64,000 bases of DNA. Origin: Lycium barbarum. Lineage: Eukaryota; Streptophyta; Magnoliopsida; Solanales; Solanaceae. Shown here in pieces: positions 45,311-56,879 of this stretch (the first letter of the stretch is position 1; each line of letters opens with the position of its first letter). Below the pieces are notes generated by a model. The model was given only the letters and a program-made list of their open reading frames with translations, had not been told where the DNA came from and did no database searches. The position numbers and the translations under genes are program-made. The stretch is from assembly GCF_019175385.1 (NCBI RefSeq), contig NC_083339.1, positions 50,520,282-50,584,281 on the forward strand, read 5' to 3'.

Positions 45311-47968
45311 TGTCACGACCCAACCTGAGGGCCATAACGGGTACCCGACACTAAGATAACGAGCACCTCTTAGCATACATCTCATAACCATTTCTAGGTG
45401 GACCATAAAGACAGCTCATGGATATCATAACCTGTAAGAACATATATCGCAACATAACGACACATCTCTATATAATCTTCAACAACTATGCTTTTTATCA
45501 CCATCTGACAAGGCTACTAAAATATTATACAAAAGTATGAACCGGTATGGTTATGAAGCGGCTAACTATAGACACATGTCTACGAGCCTCTACATAGGAT
45601 ACAAGTGACCATAAAGACCAATACCAATAGACTGTAGCTCCAAAGTAAATGGAGTGCTCCTGCGAATCCGCTGATGAAGCATCTACGGATCTGATCCGTC
45701 TCCCTGCCAACCTGCGGCATGAGCGCAGCGTGTACAAGAAAGGACGTCAGTACGAACAGTGTACTTATTTTGTAAGGCATGAGTAACAACATAACAAGAA
45801 ATATGGAACATAACATAAGATAAAGATAGCATGTACATCTGATTGCCTCATAAGACGGATACCATGCAGGCTTAGCCTTTTTAAAGAAAACATTTTTTTC
45901 ATACATATAATACATAATGGTGCTGGGCTCGATCCATATGTCATCGTTAGCCCACGTTCGGGGTAATCATCGCACGCCACCCACTGGTGGTGCTGCCCGG
46001 CTATATAGGCGTGGTGTTAATATCATTATCCATAAGCCGCCCACCATAGTGGTGCTGCCCGGCTATATAGGCACAGTGTTATTATCATTATCCATAAGCC
46101 GCCCACCTAGTGGTGCTTCCCGGCCATATAGGCACGGTGTGAGAAAATACTTACATATATATATATATAAAGCCTGCATAAGAGCCCAACTAAAAGCTAC
46201 AACTCTATCGGAGTGACATAAGGTCGGTAACCTCCGATTTATATTACGGAGCAATCATCATCGCTATATCTCACATTGAAGGAACAATTATCATAAGGTG
46301 AGATCAACAACAATGAATAATATCAAGAAATTCATGAAATAAACTCAATAATCTCATAACAGCATCAAGACTGTAAACTTTAGAATCTCTAGAAATGGGA
46401 TCATCATCATCATCATTAAATCATAGAAAACATCTATCTCTATTATCATAAGAATTTAGAGAATCACGAACTTCTAGATTTTTGGGAATAAGGATATTAT
46501 GGAAAATATGTATGGGTTCATAAGTAAAGAATCATGCATTTAGAAAGAAAGGGACTAGCCTTGACATATCTTTTCAATCGCCTTAACTTTAACTACTTAA
46601 CGCTTATCCTCCCAAGCTCGTAAGTCTATATTCATAAGAATTCATACTATTGTTAGACTTATCGTCATATACTTGTCTTAAGCCTTCAAATTAAATCCTC
46701 TGAGAATCTGCCGAAATTCGGGCAGCATCTCCCCTATATTATTTACTTCCTCCAAATTCCAAAACAACTCCCAAACATCGTTAACAACATCAACCATAAT
46801 GTAATCAAGATACTACATAACAAACCTATACAAATCCGTCCGAAACTTCCTTCAAAAATCAATCCATAAGCCAACAACATCAACATATCTATCTACGACC
46901 TTTATGTCGTGTTTTCCCTTACTTTAAACCATTAAATCCTCAAAAGAAATTACTTAATATCAATCCCAAGATGAATAACATACCTTATAACTTGAAGATC
47001 TTCACCTCACACCATTCACCCTAAAGCTTATCCATCACAACTTCAAGTAGAAGTACGAACAAGCTCCTTCCATGAACTAGTTACGGATTTTATGGCTTGA
47101 TCTTCTCTTGATTTGATTTGGAAATGTTTGTAGTGTTGGAGAGAGCTCATAGGGGCTAGAAGGTTCGATTTTTGTGAAAATATGAGCCCCAGAGTCATGG
47201 CCCTTCTTTGATTCATCGAGATTTGTTGTTAATTTTACAAACCCGAGCTTAATTTGATGGAGGAACTCCTAAATTTGCTATATCTTGGTGTAAGAATGTT
47301 GGATGAATGTTGCGGGAACTTCTACAGAAGTGTGGAGATGAGAAATGGTGAAAAATGAGATGATTTAGATGGCTTAAGAGGGTATATAAAGTAGTCCAAT
47401 TCGGTTTGGGCTGATGGGCCGAAATTGGTGGGCCTTTTTAAGTGGCTTCTAGAATTTCCGCGTCGGTTCGCGGGTTTCTGGCAGTTTGTTTTAAAATGCC
47501 CATAACTCCCTACTCTAATTTCGTATTGACAAAGGGTTTGCTGCGTTGGAAACTACACTCGATGAACTTCATTTTAGGCTCTTGAAACACCTCAAAACTT
47601 CTTATATACCAGGAGATATACCTCTCTGAATATGACCCAAAATTTTGTCCAAAATTCTGCAAATGTTTTTTCAAATTTTCGACAAACTTATTTTCTTCGA
47701 TTTGCTTGATTCCGAAACTTTCCATACATGATATATATCATTAATTATACTTGATAAGGGTCATGTACTTTGGTTCCAAGTTTGTCCTTCCCGATTACGC
47801 CTTACGAGATCATAATTTTACTTACGAGATCATAATTTATCCTGTACTTCATTGTTAAATACTTCCCATGGCTTGTACCTTTCAAAACATCACAGGACGT
47901 CTCTGATACTCCATTAATACGGTGAAATACGTGGCGTGCTCATGCTCTGAAAAGTGCGAGGTGTAACA
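45311..47968 (-). repeat. 5' LTR of element H
   Basis: 2658 bp; plus-strand ends TGTCACGACCCAACC and GAGGTGTAACA. Modules: hairpin pair (45712-45746; CTGCG/CGCAG strong, the second degenerate to CGT/ACG), 61-62-bp minisatellite (45985-46140), AGATGCTGCCCGAATTTCGG block (about 46708-46730 reversed) and a donor-like site near 46565. It lacks the GACGGG palindrome. Its right flank is the RT of element I. Confidence 0.85.
45985..46140 (-). repeat. 61-62-bp minisatellite in LTR H
   Basis: Units TGCTGCCCGGCTATATAGGC start at 45991, 46053 and 46114, each followed by a GTGGTGTTA...CATAAGCCGCCCACC spacer. The unit resembles the dispersed repeats of LTRs D and J. Confidence 0.88.
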
Positions 47969-48628
47969 AAAGCGACGGTAATAACTGGCCGAACCCACAA
48001 AACTACGAATCTCAATAATAGTAGTGGGCCTCGCCCAACCATTCACAACCTCAATATTCTGTGGATCAACCATAATCCCCTCCTTAGACACCACACGGCC
48101 CAAGAATGCTATAGATTCTAACCAGAACTCACACTTAGAAAACATAGCAAATAGGCTATGTTTCTTCAACAACCCAAGAACAGTAAGGAGATGGCTCTCA
48201 TGCTCCTCTCTACTCTTGGAATACACCAAGATGTCATCAATGAACACAATCACAAAGGAATCAAGAAATGGTCTAAAGATGACATTCATCAAGGTCATAT
48301 ATGCAGACGGGGCATTAGTAAGCCCAAAATGCATCACTAGAAACTCATAGTGGCCATATCTCGTCTGAAATGCTGTCTTCGGAATATCCTCCGCCCTGAT
48401 CTTCAACTGGTGATAGCCGGAACACAAATCAAGCCCTGATCTTCAATTGGTGATAGCCGGAACGCAAATCAATCTTCAAAAACATCGAAGCACCCTGAAG
48501 CTAGTCAAATAGATTATCAATACGAGGCATAGGGCAATTGTTCCGAATAGTGACCTTGTTCAACTGGCGGTAATCAATACACATCTGCATGGTCCCACCT
48601 TTCTTCTTCAAAAATAACACAAGAGAAC
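47969..48628 (-). pseudogene. pol: Element I reverse transcriptase fragment
   Basis: RT of a gypsy lineage distinct from [57 protein letters not shown] (catalytic Asp pair) and [15 protein letters not shown], where element H is inserted. A 40-bp tandem duplication (48393-48472) repeats part of SGYHQLKI and shifts the frame. A one-base loss near 48630 shifts it again between linker and RT. The part beyond H (rest of RT, RNase H, integrase) is not in the window. Confidence 0.85.
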
Positions 48629-49410
48629 CTAAGGGGAGACACTCGGTCTAACGAACCCCTTGCTGAACAAATCTTGTAACTGCTCCTTAAGCTCCCTCAA
48701 CTCAGCAGGTGCCATCCGATACGGTGGAATTAAAATAGGACGAGTGCCCGGATCCACGTCGATACAAAAATCAATATCGCAATCGGGTCGCATAGCCGGC
48801 AGATCCAACGGGAATACCTCCGCAAACTCACTCACAATAGGGATTGACTCAAGGGGTGGAGATGCAACCGTCGTATCATGAACATAAGCTAAATAAGCTA
48901 GACACCCCTTACTTACTAACTTCTTCGCCCGAAGGAAGGAAATGATCTTCTTCGGAGCGGGACTAGGATTACCTCTCCATTCAAGACTAGGTATGCCCGG
49001 CATGGCTAAGGTGATTGTATTGGCGTGACAGTCCAAGATTGTATGATAAGGAGAAAGACAGGATATCCCCAATATAATATCAAAGTCGACCACATCAAGA
49101 ATCATGAAACCTACCCAAGTGTCATATCCCATAAATGTAACCAGACAAGACCGGTAGACTCGATCAACAATCACAGGATCTCTGACCGGAGTAGACACAT
49201 GAACAGGTATATCTATGCTATCACAAGGCAAATCCCAACCAACGGCATGAAATGCAGATATATACGAATAAGTGGATCCAGTATCAAATAACACAGACGT
49301 TGCTCTATGTCGGACAAAAATAGTACCTGCTGCCCTTACACTAAGGGTCTCTACCGAGGATCTAGCCACTCTAGCCCCCGCAGCCTCAACTCTCGCTGTA
49401 CAGTCAACAA
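48629..49410 (-). pseudogene. pol: Element I protease and linker
   Basis: Open for 246 codons from 49369: SVLFDTGSTYSYISAFHAVG (DTG active site), VDFDIILGISCLSPYHTILD and the linker ending [20 protein letters not shown]. It joins the gag remnant upstream in the same frame, but the gag C-terminus with the zinc knuckle is absent, so an in-frame deletion lies near 49390. GISCLS replaces the usual GMDWLS. Confidence 0.85.
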
Positions 49411-49943
49411 TGGCCTAGAATGACGAGCCCTTGGCCTCCAGCTGGACACAAGGCAGCTGTAGAGGACCTTCCAACCCACTAATAAACCACCGAATCCTGT
49501 CGGCCTCCGTCGGAATCAAGGGGTAGGAGGAGCGGGCTAGGTAGGAGAAGGATAGTGCATAGGTAGCAACCGGCATACCCTCCTGAAAGAGATCGCGAAA
49601 CTGACCTCGATGCTCGTCCCTCCGCGAACGAGGCACGTACCTCTCCATAAACACCCCATAAACCTGCTCTGAAGTAAGTAGACGCACACCCGCTGGTCTG
49701 CTAGCAAGGTAGTCTCTCCACCATGCCCTCGCGCCACCGCAAAATCGATGGGTAACATACACGGCTCTAAGAGTATCAGTAATCCCTGCCGTGTGAAGTA
49801 GCTCGTGCATAATCACGATAAACTCATAGGCGTCCTTGCCCGGTGCGCCAAGAAAAACCAGTGGAACCAACCCCATGTACATCCTTCATGTAGGTGTGTC
49901 GCGAATCTTCACCATCCTTAATGAAAGCTTTGGATGAAGCCCA
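49411..49943 (-). pseudogene. gag: Element I gag fragment
   Basis: PLVFLGAPGKDAYEFIVIMHEL, THRFCGGARAWWRDYLASRP and RDEHRGQFRDLFQEGMPVATY are gag capsid segments. TAG at 49415-49417 (SSF*AIVD) replaces a Gln codon. The frame runs on toward 49943, where the LTR piece at 49944 begins without a primer site, so that LTR is a separate insertion, not this element's own. Confidence 0.75.
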
Positions 49944-51500
49944 TGTCACGACCTATTTTTATTAAGTCGTGCGGGAACTTACCTTCCCACCTCGATAAGC
50001 GAACCCTCAAGCTAACAATGTATAAATACGTAAAAGAATGAAATGAAGCAGCAGAATAGTACAAATACATAGGTCTCACGATATATGTATAGAAGTAGTA
50101 GAATAGTGCGGAATAATAACAACACCCCCAGGGTTTAGTTTGAATAACACAAAAGCATCTAACAGGGAAATAATACAATCTGAAATACTAACACATAAAG
50201 TGTCTATGTCTTTGAATAGAATAGGACATAAAGATAGAAAAGTCTTCAAGGCAGCGAACAGCCATGCTCACCCTGGAAACTCGAAGAGGAAGCTGAAGCG
50301 ACTATTAGCCACGCGTCACAGAAGTGAATCCAACCTGATATTCTGCATTCACAAAAGAATGCAGCAAGTGCAGGTAAGAACAAACAACAGCACTGGTAGG
50401 CATCATCGGCCGACTAAGCATAGCTAACACAACTCAGATAATAAAGCAGATAAGCAAATAAACCAACAAGTATAAGTTAATGTAATCAAATCCAAGTATC
50501 TGTCATCGCCTATCTAAAGCATCTAATCCTAAGTGTGCCAAGTCCGAACATATCCAATCCAATCAAATCATCGCAATACACACCAAACATCTCAATCAAG
50601 TCATAATACAATGCAATGCATTAGTGTATGAATGCAATGCCATGCAAATGAGGTGTATACATACTCCGGATGGGAATATTGACGTCTCGGTATCATAACC
50701 CAGCGTGACTCATGAAGTCTAAGTGTCACCCGTCCCGAATCTTTTCCCAATAGACAGACGGGACCTCGGATCTTTGCCCACGGGGGTTCTCATCGGCACC
50801 ACACTAGGGGACCCGCGGAGTCCATGCACCATTAACGATTTCGAAAATAACATCGGATATCGGCCATGCAATCAACGATTCCGAGATGAACATCGGACTC
50901 TCACATCAGTCAAGTAAAAGGGTTTTCTCAAATATCAATTTCACGTAATCAACGATTTCAGGATGAGCATCAGACATCGGCCTCTCACGTCACTCAAGTA
51001 AAACTGACCCCAGCTCATCGAGTGTTTCATCAATGTCATCAATATCTCAACAATTTATCATGAAAATGAGAGTGCGTGCAATGCATGTATCAACATCAAC
51101 AATCATACTCAATATCACAAGAACCAACGATGGGCACTCCAACGATATATCACAGTCACAAATACCAACAGTGGGTATGCTAACAATTTATCCGAATCAC
51201 AAATACCAACAGTGGGTATGCCAACAATATATCCGAATCACAAATACCAACAGTGGGTATGCCAACAATATCATAATCAAGACAATAAACAGAAACCAAT
51301 ATCAATCAACAACTCGCGGCATCTGCCAACACAATAAAACAATCAAACACAACACAACGGGGTGGCTAGTCCCAACACACAACAGGGCCCAACCTAAGGA
51401 AATATCCAACCCAACTTCATACCCGAAAGTTTGCATGCTATCTCAGACAATATAATCTATACAAAGTCTCACCAAGGGTAAGCCATAACCTAGCTGGATG
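49944..51500 (-). repeat. LTR piece of the K family
   Basis: Plus-strand start TGTCACGACCTATTTTTATT; shares GACGTCTCGGTATCATAACC and GGGGACCCGCGGAGTCCATG with the LTR at 19086. It contains TTCTGCATTCACAAAAGAAT, a short inverted repeat, and a 41-bp tandem repeat. No primer site adjoins. The right boundary is unclear. It is inserted in the gag of element I. Confidence 0.65.
51116..51275 (-). repeat. 41-bp tandem repeat in the K-family LTR
   Basis: CACAAATACCAACAGTGGGT units begin at 51157, 51198 and 51239 (period 41), with a diverged unit to the left near 51116. LTR K at 20400 has a single such unit (AAGTACCAAGCATGGGTACG). Confidence 0.88.
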
Positions 51501-51977
51501 GCCGAACTGTAACACCAACAACTCACTCCTTTGCCTTGCCTTTCTACTAAACCTCAGAATCAAAGTAGTCTAAGCATAATCGAATTCTAGATTAGAAATC
51601 ATGAAGAATGATACTAATATTGCTACTATTCAAATTATGTCAATTCTAGCTCTAGAAATTGGGGAAATGGGCCCACAAGGGCAAAACAAGAAATTTGGAA
51701 GGAAAATGCCAAATTAAGTGCTAGATGATCATAACCCAACCACTAATTGCTGATTTAGCTCAAGGATTAGCCTAATTTTTTATTTCAAGCAAAATCGCCA
51801 AATTGGGTATAAACAATCTTTGATTCCGAAACTCAACACTAAAAGGGAAAGATATATGATTAACAAGATTAGATTCATTAAAATATAACATAAACATCAT
51901 CAATTTATCATTAATAAGCCTACGGACAATGCTCATCAAAACCCTCTTTGAACTTCCATCACTATAGGTTTATTAAA
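51501..51977. other. Unassigned AT-rich stretch
   Basis: About 480 bp with no gene. It may be the rest of the K-family LTR. Nothing diagnostic is seen before the poly-G run. Confidence 0.4.
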
Positions 51978-51998
51978 GGGAGGGGGGGGGGGGGGGGG
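51978..51998. repeat. Poly-G run at the left edge of J
   Basis: GGG, A, then 17 uninterrupted G. Element J begins a few bases later in mid-domain. Such runs are rare and prone to assembly error, so the junction may be artificial. Confidence 0.9.
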
Positions 51999-52005
51999 AA
52001 GGCGC

Positions 52006-52767
52006 CAGAAGTCGGCTAAATTCCAATGGAATGATGCTTGTGAGCGCAGCTTCCAAGAGTTGAAAGAAAGATTGACCTCAGCTCCGGTCTTAACACTTCC
52101 AAAAGGGTCAGATGGCTATGTTGTGTATTGTGACGCTTCCGGTGTTGGATTAGGGTGTGTCTTAATGCAGCACGGTAGAGTTATTGCGTATGCTTCAAGA
52201 CAATTGCGGAAACATGAAAAGAACTATCCAACCCATGATCTCGAATTAGCTGCGGTGATCCATGCCTTGAAAATGTGGAGACATTACTTGTATGGTGTGC
52301 ACGTTAATATCTATACAGATCACAAAAGTCTTCAGTACATTTTCAAGCAAAAGGAGTTGAACCTGCGGCAGAGGCGGTGGTTAGAATTGTTAAAAGATTA
52401 TGATGTGAACATTTTGTACCACCCCGGAAAAGCGAATGTTATAGCTGATGCGCTTAGCCGCCGATCAATGGGCAGTATATGTGAGGTTCCTCCGGAAAAG
52501 AATGAGATAGTTCATGAGCACCATCAACTGGCTAATCTTGGACTACGTGTAATTGATTCAGGTACTGCAGGGATTAGTATTAATGATCCCGCAATTTCGT
52601 CCTTGGATATAGAAGTGAAAGAACGGCAATATGAGGATCCTAAACTGTGCCATTACAGAGACATATCTCATGGAAAAGAGAAGTCTCCATTTGAAGTTTC
52701 TATGGATGGAATTCTTAAATACCGAAGCAGGCTATGTGTGTCGAATGTGGCGGAATTGCGTCAATGA
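52006..52767 (+). pseudogene. pol: J RNase H
   Basis: Begins with [20 protein letters not shown] (RT-RNase H connector), then [39 protein letters not shown] and [20 protein letters not shown], containing the RNase H acidic residues. TGA at 52765-52767 in ELRQ*ILEEAH falls where D has Arg, a CGA-to-TGA change. RNase H degrades the RNA of the RNA-DNA hybrid. Confidence 0.88.
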
Positions 52768-54066
52768 ATTCTAGAAGAAGCCCATTGTTCTCGGTATTCT
52801 ATTCACCCAGGTGCAACCAAAATGTATCATGATCTCAAGATGATGTATTGGTGGGATGGCATGAAGAGAGACATAGCGGAATTTGTAGCACAGTGTCCAA
52901 ATTGCCAACAAGTAAAGATTGAACATCAAAAGCCAGGAGGCTTATTGCAAGCAATGGAAATCCCTACTTGGAAATGGAAAGTGATCAACATGGATTTTAT
53001 TGTGGGGTTCACTCGTTCCCGTGTCAAGTATGATTCTATATGGGTGATCGTGGATAGATTGACGAAAGCAGCCCATTTTCTTCCAGTTAGAACCACGTAC
53101 TCAGCAGAAGACTATGCGAGGTTATATCTCAAAGAAATTGTGCGACTTCATGGTATTCCATTATCTATTATCATAGATAGAGGAGTACAGTTTACAGCCA
53201 AGTTCTGGAAGTCCTACCAAGAAGGTCTAGGCACTCAAGTGAAGCTTAGCACGGCATTTCATCCGCAGACCAATGGACAAGCCGAGCGTACTATTCAGAC
53301 CTTGGAAGATATGCTACGAGCATGTGTGTTGGAATTCGGTGGTAGTTGGGACGACCATTTGCCGCTAATCGAATTCGCATACAACAATAGCTATCATTCC
53401 AGTATTCAAATGGCCCCATATGAAGCTTTATATGGGAGGAAATGTAGATCCCCAATCGGATGGTTTGAAATAGGAGAAGTACAGCTAGTAGGCCCCGAAT
53501 TGATTCAGCAAGCAGTGGAAAAAGTTAAGGTGATCCGAGATCGATTGTTGACACCCCAAAGTCGCCAAAAGTCTTATGCGGACAATCGCCGACGAGACTT
53601 GGAATTTCAGGTTGATGATTGGGTATTTTTGAAAGTGTCGCCAATGAAAGGGGTGATGAGATTTGGCAAGAGAGGGAAGTTAAGTCCTAGATATATTGGA
53701 CCCTATAAAATTATCCGCAAGGTGGGTCATGTCGCCTATGAATTGGACTTGCCTTCGGAGCTCGAATTAGTCCATCCAGTCTTCCATGTTTCGATGCTCC
53801 GCAAGTGTGTTGCAGATCCCACAAAGATTGTCCCGATAGATGACGTGCAAGTAACAGAAAAGCTAACCTATGAAGAAGTGCCTATTGCTATTCTAGACAG
53901 GCAAGTGCGAAGACTTCAAAATAAAGAGGTAGCTTCAGTTAAAGTCTTGTGGCGAGACAATAACCGAGAAGAAATGACTTGGGAGGGGGAAGAGAAGATA
54001 AATTCCACGTACCCGAATTTATTTCAAACCCCAGGAGAGATTCATGATGAAACGCCAACGATATAA
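52768..54066 (+). pseudogene. pol: J integrase with chromodomain
   Basis: Same frame as the RNase H. HHCC domain (HPGATKMYHDLKMMYWWDGM ... CPNCQ), core with NMDFIVGFTRSRVKYDSIWV, IIIDRGVQFTAKFW and [19 protein letters not shown] (D, D, E), then GPY module (RYIGPYKIIRKVGHVAYEL) and chromodomain (VKVLWRDNNREEMTWEGEE), ending at TAA 54064-54066. About 430 codons without a further break. It is the best-preserved integrase in the window, but it has no start of its own. Confidence 0.9.
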
Positions 54067-54271
54067 GGTATATATGCTTACTTTTCATGCTTTTGGTCGT
54101 GTGTGGCCATAGATATGTTCATATTGTGATGTAGCCCTGCGAGGCAATGATATTATGGGTTGATAAGACAGGATGGTAGTGCCATATTACAGGGGAAACT
54201 CTGGCGAAATTTTTCTAGGATCCCCGATGACTTAACATTCGAGGACGAATGTTCCAAAAGGGGGGGAAGGA
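54067..54271 (+). other. 3' untranslated stretch and polypurine tract of J
   Basis: Non-coding after the pol stop. The box ACATTCGAGGACGAATGTTC (54236-54255) precedes AAAAGGGGGGGAAGGA (54256-54271), the polypurine tract. Confidence 0.82.
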
Positions 54272-56789
54272 TGTTACACCTCGGAAATTTCCAATCTCGT
54301 ACAGTGAATAGACTAACGAAGAATACGAGTATACGATGTTTTAATCAGAAAGGAATGACGTTTGACGACCCTAAGTAAGATTTCAAAGGCAATGGGAATA
54401 AGAGATAGGTTATGCTCCATAATGACTAATTATAGGTTCTGAAGACGTGAAAGTTGCAGATTTGCACATCGGCCAGTCGATCGTAAAATGAAATACGAAC
54501 CGTAAAGTAGTTTATGGGCCATAAACTGCCATGTCGTATTTCAACATTCCAAAACTTCAACTTTCTGCCATAGATTTGAATGGTTAAAGACGACTTGAAA
54601 TACGGACCGTAAACTGAAATACGGCCCATAAACTGAGTCGTAAACCACCATGTCCTCAGCCTGACTTTCTGGTTCTGCTATGCTTAAATACGCCCACAGA
54701 ATACGGGCCGTAACCGAAATACGGACCGTAAACTGGGTTTACGACCACTGTGCACTTCAACTACTGTTCATTTCGGATCAGATTTTAAGTCATTAAAAAG
54801 GAGACCCAAGCTCATTAATTCATTTCATTTCCACATTACTTCTCTCTAGAAACCTCTAGAATACTCTCCACTCTTCATCTACAAGAAAACAAAGGGAACC
54901 AAATATCAATATCAAGAATCCAAGTGAATCAAGTGTATGAAACTCATCAAAGTTCATCCAAGTTAAGAAATTCCAAGAGAAGCAAACTAGGGTTTTGGTG
55001 AAAGAAGAGTAATACCACTCAAGGCTTGTTCCTACAACATCCAAGGTAAGTTCTATGGCATTTACATGTTATTTAGGGTATGGAAGAGCTGAAACACTTG
55101 GATTATAGAAGGATGTAAGAAATGGGTCATGAAAGTGTGAATAGTAGCAATGTTGAGTAATGATTTGAATTGAGCCATGATCATTGATAATTTGTGATTA
55201 TAAAAATGTTATGAATGACATTTAGAACGTGGAATAAGTATCCTATGTGAGAAAAATGCAACAATGAACCATTGCCATGATTATGGAGAAATTGAAGACA
55301 AATTGTGAATACGGATATTGTAAACGAAGGATGAGTGTTGTCTATCTTATTGAGAATGTTGTTATGAACGCTTGAGAGTTGATATAGAATATGAGAAGAG
55401 TTGCATAAACGAAAGGAAATGTTGTCCAATTTTTCTCTAGCGTTAGTAAGCTGTTTTTATGATCGCTAGCTAATGTCGATACAAATTCTCTTGAAGGTAG
55501 AACGTACGCACTAAAGGAGAACAAGCAAGCGATAGATTAGTAAACGACAAAGGTATGTGAGGCTAGTTCTTTCTTTCTAATGGCATGAATCCTATAGCAT
55601 GACTCTCTTTCCTCTTCATGAGTTCCTATATCCCAGAAAGCTAAAAGTCTATGTCTATGAATAGCTATATAAGATAAGAGACATGTTATGAGCCCTATAA
55701 TGATGGTGATGAGTTAAAGTATAAAGATTCTAAAATGTATGATAATGATGTTATTTATTGCCCACACTCACCTTATATGTTAGTTCCTTCAAGGTGAGGC
55801 AGAATGTCAAAGAATGCTCTATAATGAAATCGGGGGATCACAACCTTACGTCACCCCGATAAAGTATAGTTGTCCTTGAGCCTTATGCATGTACTATGAT
55901 AAACATATTATGATGAGTATATTATGATGAGCATATTGTGATATATCACCACGCCTATATGGTCGGGCAGTCACCGCTAAGGCGGGCAGCGTATACACCA
56001 TGGCCAGATGGCATGGGCAGACACCACTAGTGGGTGGCATGAGATGATACCCCGGACGCGGGAGGCCTGGACATAGGCTAATGTTATGATTATTACACCG
56101 ATCCGATATGGACGGGAAGCTTATACAGTATCACACCGTACCTATATGGACGGGCAGTTTATATTTATACATTATGCATATATGATATGATGGTGAGTAT
56201 GAGTAAGACAGTATGACTTATTTCCTTTAGACTTGACAGTCAGACACAGATGTTCCATATTGATATCTCTTTTATATCATTGACTTATTTCATTGTTTAT
56301 GACTCTCATACTCAGTACAATATTCGTACTGACGTCCGTTTTCTTTGGACGCTGTGTTCATGCCCACAGGTAGACAGGGAATTGATCCTGATCCAGACTC
56401 ATAGGAGCTAACGGCTGATTTGAGAGCACTCCATTGTCTGGAGGTGCTTATGATCATTCTTTTGTGTACATGTATATTTTGGGCATGATGGGGTCTTGTC
56501 CCGTCCGTATGTTTAGCACTCCAGTAGAGGCTCGTAGATACGCAGTGTGGGTTAGATAGTCTCACGAGATTGCTACTATGTGTATAATATATATATATAT
56601 ATATTATTTTGATGGTCGAGAGGCATATGTATATGAAAGTATTTATGTTTTCAAATGGAAGATGATTTTCTCATGATTTGATTATGAAATTGATAAAAGA
56701 GCATTAAATGAGTAAGGTTAGAAGAAGAACTAGCGGTGCTGGGTGGTTAGCTCCGGGCACCCGTCGCGGCCCCTAGCTGGGACGTGACA
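54272..56789 (+). repeat. 3' LTR of element J
   Basis: 2518 bp from TGTTACACCTCGGAAATTT to GGGACGTGACA. Modules: TACGGNCCGTA cluster (54478-54745), donor CCAAG/GTAAGT (GT at 55046), donor AAAG/GTATGT (GT at 55553), CATATAGG-type dispersed repeats (55945-56165), hairpin pair (CGTCC/GGACG at 56333-56351, CTGTG/CACAG at 56352-56369), GATGGGGTCTTGTCCCGTC (56487-56505) and a TA run at 56588-56605. CTTTT (56790-56794) would be the target copy. Confidence 0.88.
54478..54745 (+). promoter_or_regulatory. Palindrome cluster in U3 of LTR J
   Basis: TACGAACCGTA, TACGGACCGTA (twice), TACGGGCCGTA and degenerate TATGGGCCATA and TACGGCCCATA copies, in the same positions and order as in LTR D. Putative enhancer; the bases at palindrome centres vary while the arms are mostly kept. 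Confidence 0.55.
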
Positions 56790-56879
56790 CTTTTGGTCAA
56801 CCATTTTTTACTCTAAGCGTATATTTCACAAATGTTGCTCGAATCCAGTCTAGACACCGCGGGAAGCGTGCCAACGGTT

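Larger units (their letters stand above)
40901..47968 (-). mobile_element. Element H: second large non-autonomous element
   Basis: Minus strand: 5' LTR (45311-47968), primer site and leader (45118-45310), 4.1 kb non-coding interior, polypurine tract (40987-41000) and an 86-bp remnant of the 3' LTR (40901-40986). The remnant matches the 5' LTR outer end (47885-47968) almost base for base. No gag-pol is encoded. The leader resembles those of B and E, so H probably depends on E-like proteins. It is inserted in the RT of element I. The rest of the 3' LTR was lost in the deletion that joined it to E. Confidence 0.8.
52005..56789 (+). mobile_element. Element J: 5'-truncated chromovirus, sister of D
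   Basis: Plus strand: from the end of the RT connector through RNase H, integrase and chromodomain, polypurine tract and a complete 3' LTR. Protein and LTR match D closely, but J is in opposite orientation about 28 kb away. Only one stop codon interrupts 686 codons, so J decayed less than D. gag, protease and most of RT are absent. Confidence 0.88.
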
